DNA from: Novosphingobium sp.
GTDB lineage: Bacteria > Pseudomonadota > Alphaproteobacteria > Sphingomonadales > Sphingomonadaceae
Length of the DNA stretch: 64,000 nucleotides
NCBI RefSeq assembly: GCF_039595395.1
Contig: NZ_JBCNLP010000006.1
Location: 1,369,001-1,433,000, forward strand
Reading direction: 5' to 3'
The first letter of the stretch is position 1; every line of letters begins with the position of its first letter. Position numbers and translations under genes: made by a program. The notes under the pieces were generated by a model. It was not told the DNA's origin and ran no database searches. It was given only the letters and a program-made list of their open reading frames with translations. Of the stretch, positions 62,575 through 64,000 are shown in pieces.

Positions 62575-64000
62575 TTATTTGATCTCGCTATCCTGAATGT
62601 TCCAGCCGCGCAGCCGCACTGTCGCCGTGCCGCGCTGCTGGGGATAGCGCACCGTAACCCGGCGCGTTTCGCCCGGCAGCAGCGAGAGATAGTTGTCGCT
62701 GAAATAGGCAGGCAGGATCTGCTCGCCCTTGGCGTCGAACAGGGTGAGCTTGGCCTGAAGCGCGGGCGTCTGCCCGGTGTTGGCCAGAGTGATGGTCTCC
62801 ACCTGCTCGCCGGCAGAGGGCGCATCGACTTGCGCGCTGGTCTTGAGGATGGCCTGAGGCATCGCGCTCAACGCCTGCAGGTCTTCAGGCTTGGCCGCCT
62901 GCCAATAGAAGTTCTCCGAGAGCTTCTTGCCATCGCTGCCGAAGGCCTCCAGCCGCACCAGCACCGGCCCCTTGGCCAGCGCGGCTTCAAGCGGCAAGGT
63001 CAAGGCCTCGACCGTGGCGTTGGCGCCGACATTCACCTTCGCTTCGCGCGTCATCAGGGTTGCGCCCGTAAGATCGGTCACGCGCGCGACCATCCGCACG
63101 CCCTTCACCGGGGCCAGCGTGGTGTTGACCATCAGCACCTGATGGCCCGGCTGGTTCATCTGGATATGGACCGGCTCGGCGCCCTTTTTGGTGCCGTAGA
63201 AGGCGGCATGCGTGTCGTAATCCGAGGAATAGATCTGGAAGTCCGCCGAGGGCCACGCCGGATGCGTCATCCACAGCATCCGCGCGCTGTTGCGGGTCCA
63301 GAGGCCCGCGTTGAAGCCCTCGAAGATGGCGCGATGCGATTCATAGTTCAGCATCTGCGCCTTGCGCTCGAAATCTTTCAGATCCTTGGCCGGGCCGAAT
63401 TCGCCTTCCAGCGCATGCGTGAAGCTGGCCATCGAAACACCGCGCTCCTGATGCCAGTCGTGATAGACCCAGGCATCGCTGATCGGCCAGCGGTCGGCAG
63501 CGGCGGGAACCGTGCGCTGCCATGCCTCCAGCGTCGGGAAGCTGGAAGTGCCGACCTCGACAGCAAAGCCGCGCGGATAGGAGGTGAAATAATCCTCCGG
63601 CTTGTGCCACTCATAGGGCCCGGAACCGGCCAGATTGATGATCCGCGAATTGCCCTTGTAGAGCCGCGTGCCATCCTCCTGCCAGACCATCTCCTGCAGC
63701 GCATTCTGCAAGGCGGGCTGAGGGACACCCTCATTGCGCCCGAACCACAGCACGATGGAAGGATGGGTGCGATAGCGCCGCACCACATCGCGCGCATTGG
63801 CGACGAAGAGCGGCACATCCTGAGCCTCGGCGTCGCCGTCCTGCGTCGATTCCCAGAAATCGTTGAGCACCATCAGGCCGTTTTTGTCGGCCAGGGCGTA
63901 GAAGGCCTCTTCGGTGCTCTGGCCCATCCAGTTGCGGATGATGTTCATCCCTGCCTCGCGGTGCAGGCGGAAATAGGGCGCGAGCCGCTCGGGAGCGACG
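62575..64000 (-). CDS. GH2 glycosidase (exo-glucosaminidase / endo-mannosidase-like), partial at right edge
   Basis: The C-terminal 474 residues of a GH2 enzyme; the frame stays open to the right edge, reading LAPYFRLHREAGMNIIRNWMG, so the N-terminal domains lie outside. The acid/base is in VLWFGRNEGVP, and FWESTQDGD, HDWHQERGVS and RMLWMTHPAWPSADFQIYSSDYD follow. This set matches the GH2 branch of exo-beta-D-glucosaminidases (CsxA) and plant mannosylglycoprotein endo-beta-mannosidases rather than beta-galactosidases. Two Ig-like domains end the protein (WNIQDSEIK). Either activity would suit a GlcNAc/mannose lifestyle, but the gene is 31 kb from the main locus. Confidence 0.82.
   Translation of the reverse strand, partial: VAPERLAPYFRLHREAGMNIIRNWMGQSTEEAFYALADKNGLMVLNDFWESTQDGDAEAQDVPLFVANARDVVRRYRTHPSIVLWFGRNEGVPQPALQNALQEMVWQEDGTRLYKGNSRIINLAGSGPYEWHKPEDYFTSYPRGFAVEVGTSSFPTLEAWQRTVPAAADRWPISDAWVYHDWHQERGVSMASFTHALEGEFGPAKDLKDFERKAQMLNYESHRAIFEGFNAGLWTRNSARMLWMTHPAWPSADFQIYSSDYDTHAAFYGTKKGAEPVHIQMNQPGHQVLMVNTTLAPVKGVRMVARVTDLTGATLMTREAKVNVGANATVEALTLPLEAALAKGPVLVRLEAFGSDGKKLSENFYWQAAKPEDLQALSAMPQAILKTSAQVDAPSAGEQVETITLANTGQTPALQAKLTLFDAKGEQILPAYFSDNYLSLLPGETRRVTVRYPQQRGTATVRLRGWNIQDSEIK

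Noticed and set aside
1..64000. tRNA, rRNA, insertion sequence, prophage or CRISPR array
   Set aside because: No transposase, integrase, phage or Cas motif, no direct-repeat array and no tRNA-like cloverleaf was recognised. The malonate, D-amino-acid and glycan blocks look like ordinary chromosome.

Overview
The window reads as chromosomal DNA of a GC-rich alphaproteobacterium, most likely a sphingomonad close to Novosphingobium. This is inferred from the codon bias, a sphingomonad-type TonB-dependent receptor, many Tat-exported hydrolases, a PQQ glucose dehydrogenase paired with an OprB porin, and palindromic intergenic repeats. No rRNA, tRNA, CRISPR array, insertion sequence or prophage was seen.

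Main system (about 2.4-32 kb): a complete route for eating N-linked glycans or related GlcNAc/mannose glycans. A minus-strand operon (9937 to 2422) encodes the cytoplasmic end: SIS-type glucosamine-6-P deaminase, NagA, an EIIA-HPr-EI fusion, a GlcNAc EIICB permease and a ROK sugar kinase. Divergent from it across a 734-bp control region are a TonB-dependent receptor and eight glycosidase genes (13430-31193): GH2 beta-galactosidase-like, GH20 hexosaminidase, GH2 beta-mannosidase, GH3 with PA14, GH125, GH92, an unassigned glycosidase-like protein and GH29 fucosidase. All seven junctions among these eight genes overlap by 1-4 bases. A convergent GntR/HutC regulator closes the block. The unassigned protein (26896-29262) is the best candidate for something undescribed: no recognisable endo-glycosidase is present, so the step that frees the glycan core from protein has no obvious owner.

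Second block (32-39 kb): malonate use, with malonyl-CoA decarboxylase, malonyl-CoA synthetase, a GntR/FCD regulator and the MadLM transporter. A Tat-exported carboxylesterase is translationally coupled to the synthetase. Third block (39-48 kb): a GAF/PAS/GGDEF/EAL protein, an OmpA-like porin with 24 consecutive prolines, a hybrid histidine kinase and a TPR-GT41 O-GlcNAc-transferase-like protein.

Fourth block (48-58 kb): PQQ glucose dehydrogenase, OprB porin, then a ROK repressor diverging from a second GH125-GH92 pair, a paralogue of the first. Fifth block (58-62.5 kb): D-amino-acid catabolism (DSD-type enzyme, D-aminoacylase, RidA, GntP permease). The right edge holds a GH2 gene that runs off the window; the left edge holds a partial nucleoside-hydrolase-like gene.

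Four genes (GH20, second GH92, D-aminoacylase, GntP permease) are each broken by a single-base frameshift in a homopolymer run. Correcting one base restores a full-length family member each time, so sequencing error is at least as likely as true gene decay.
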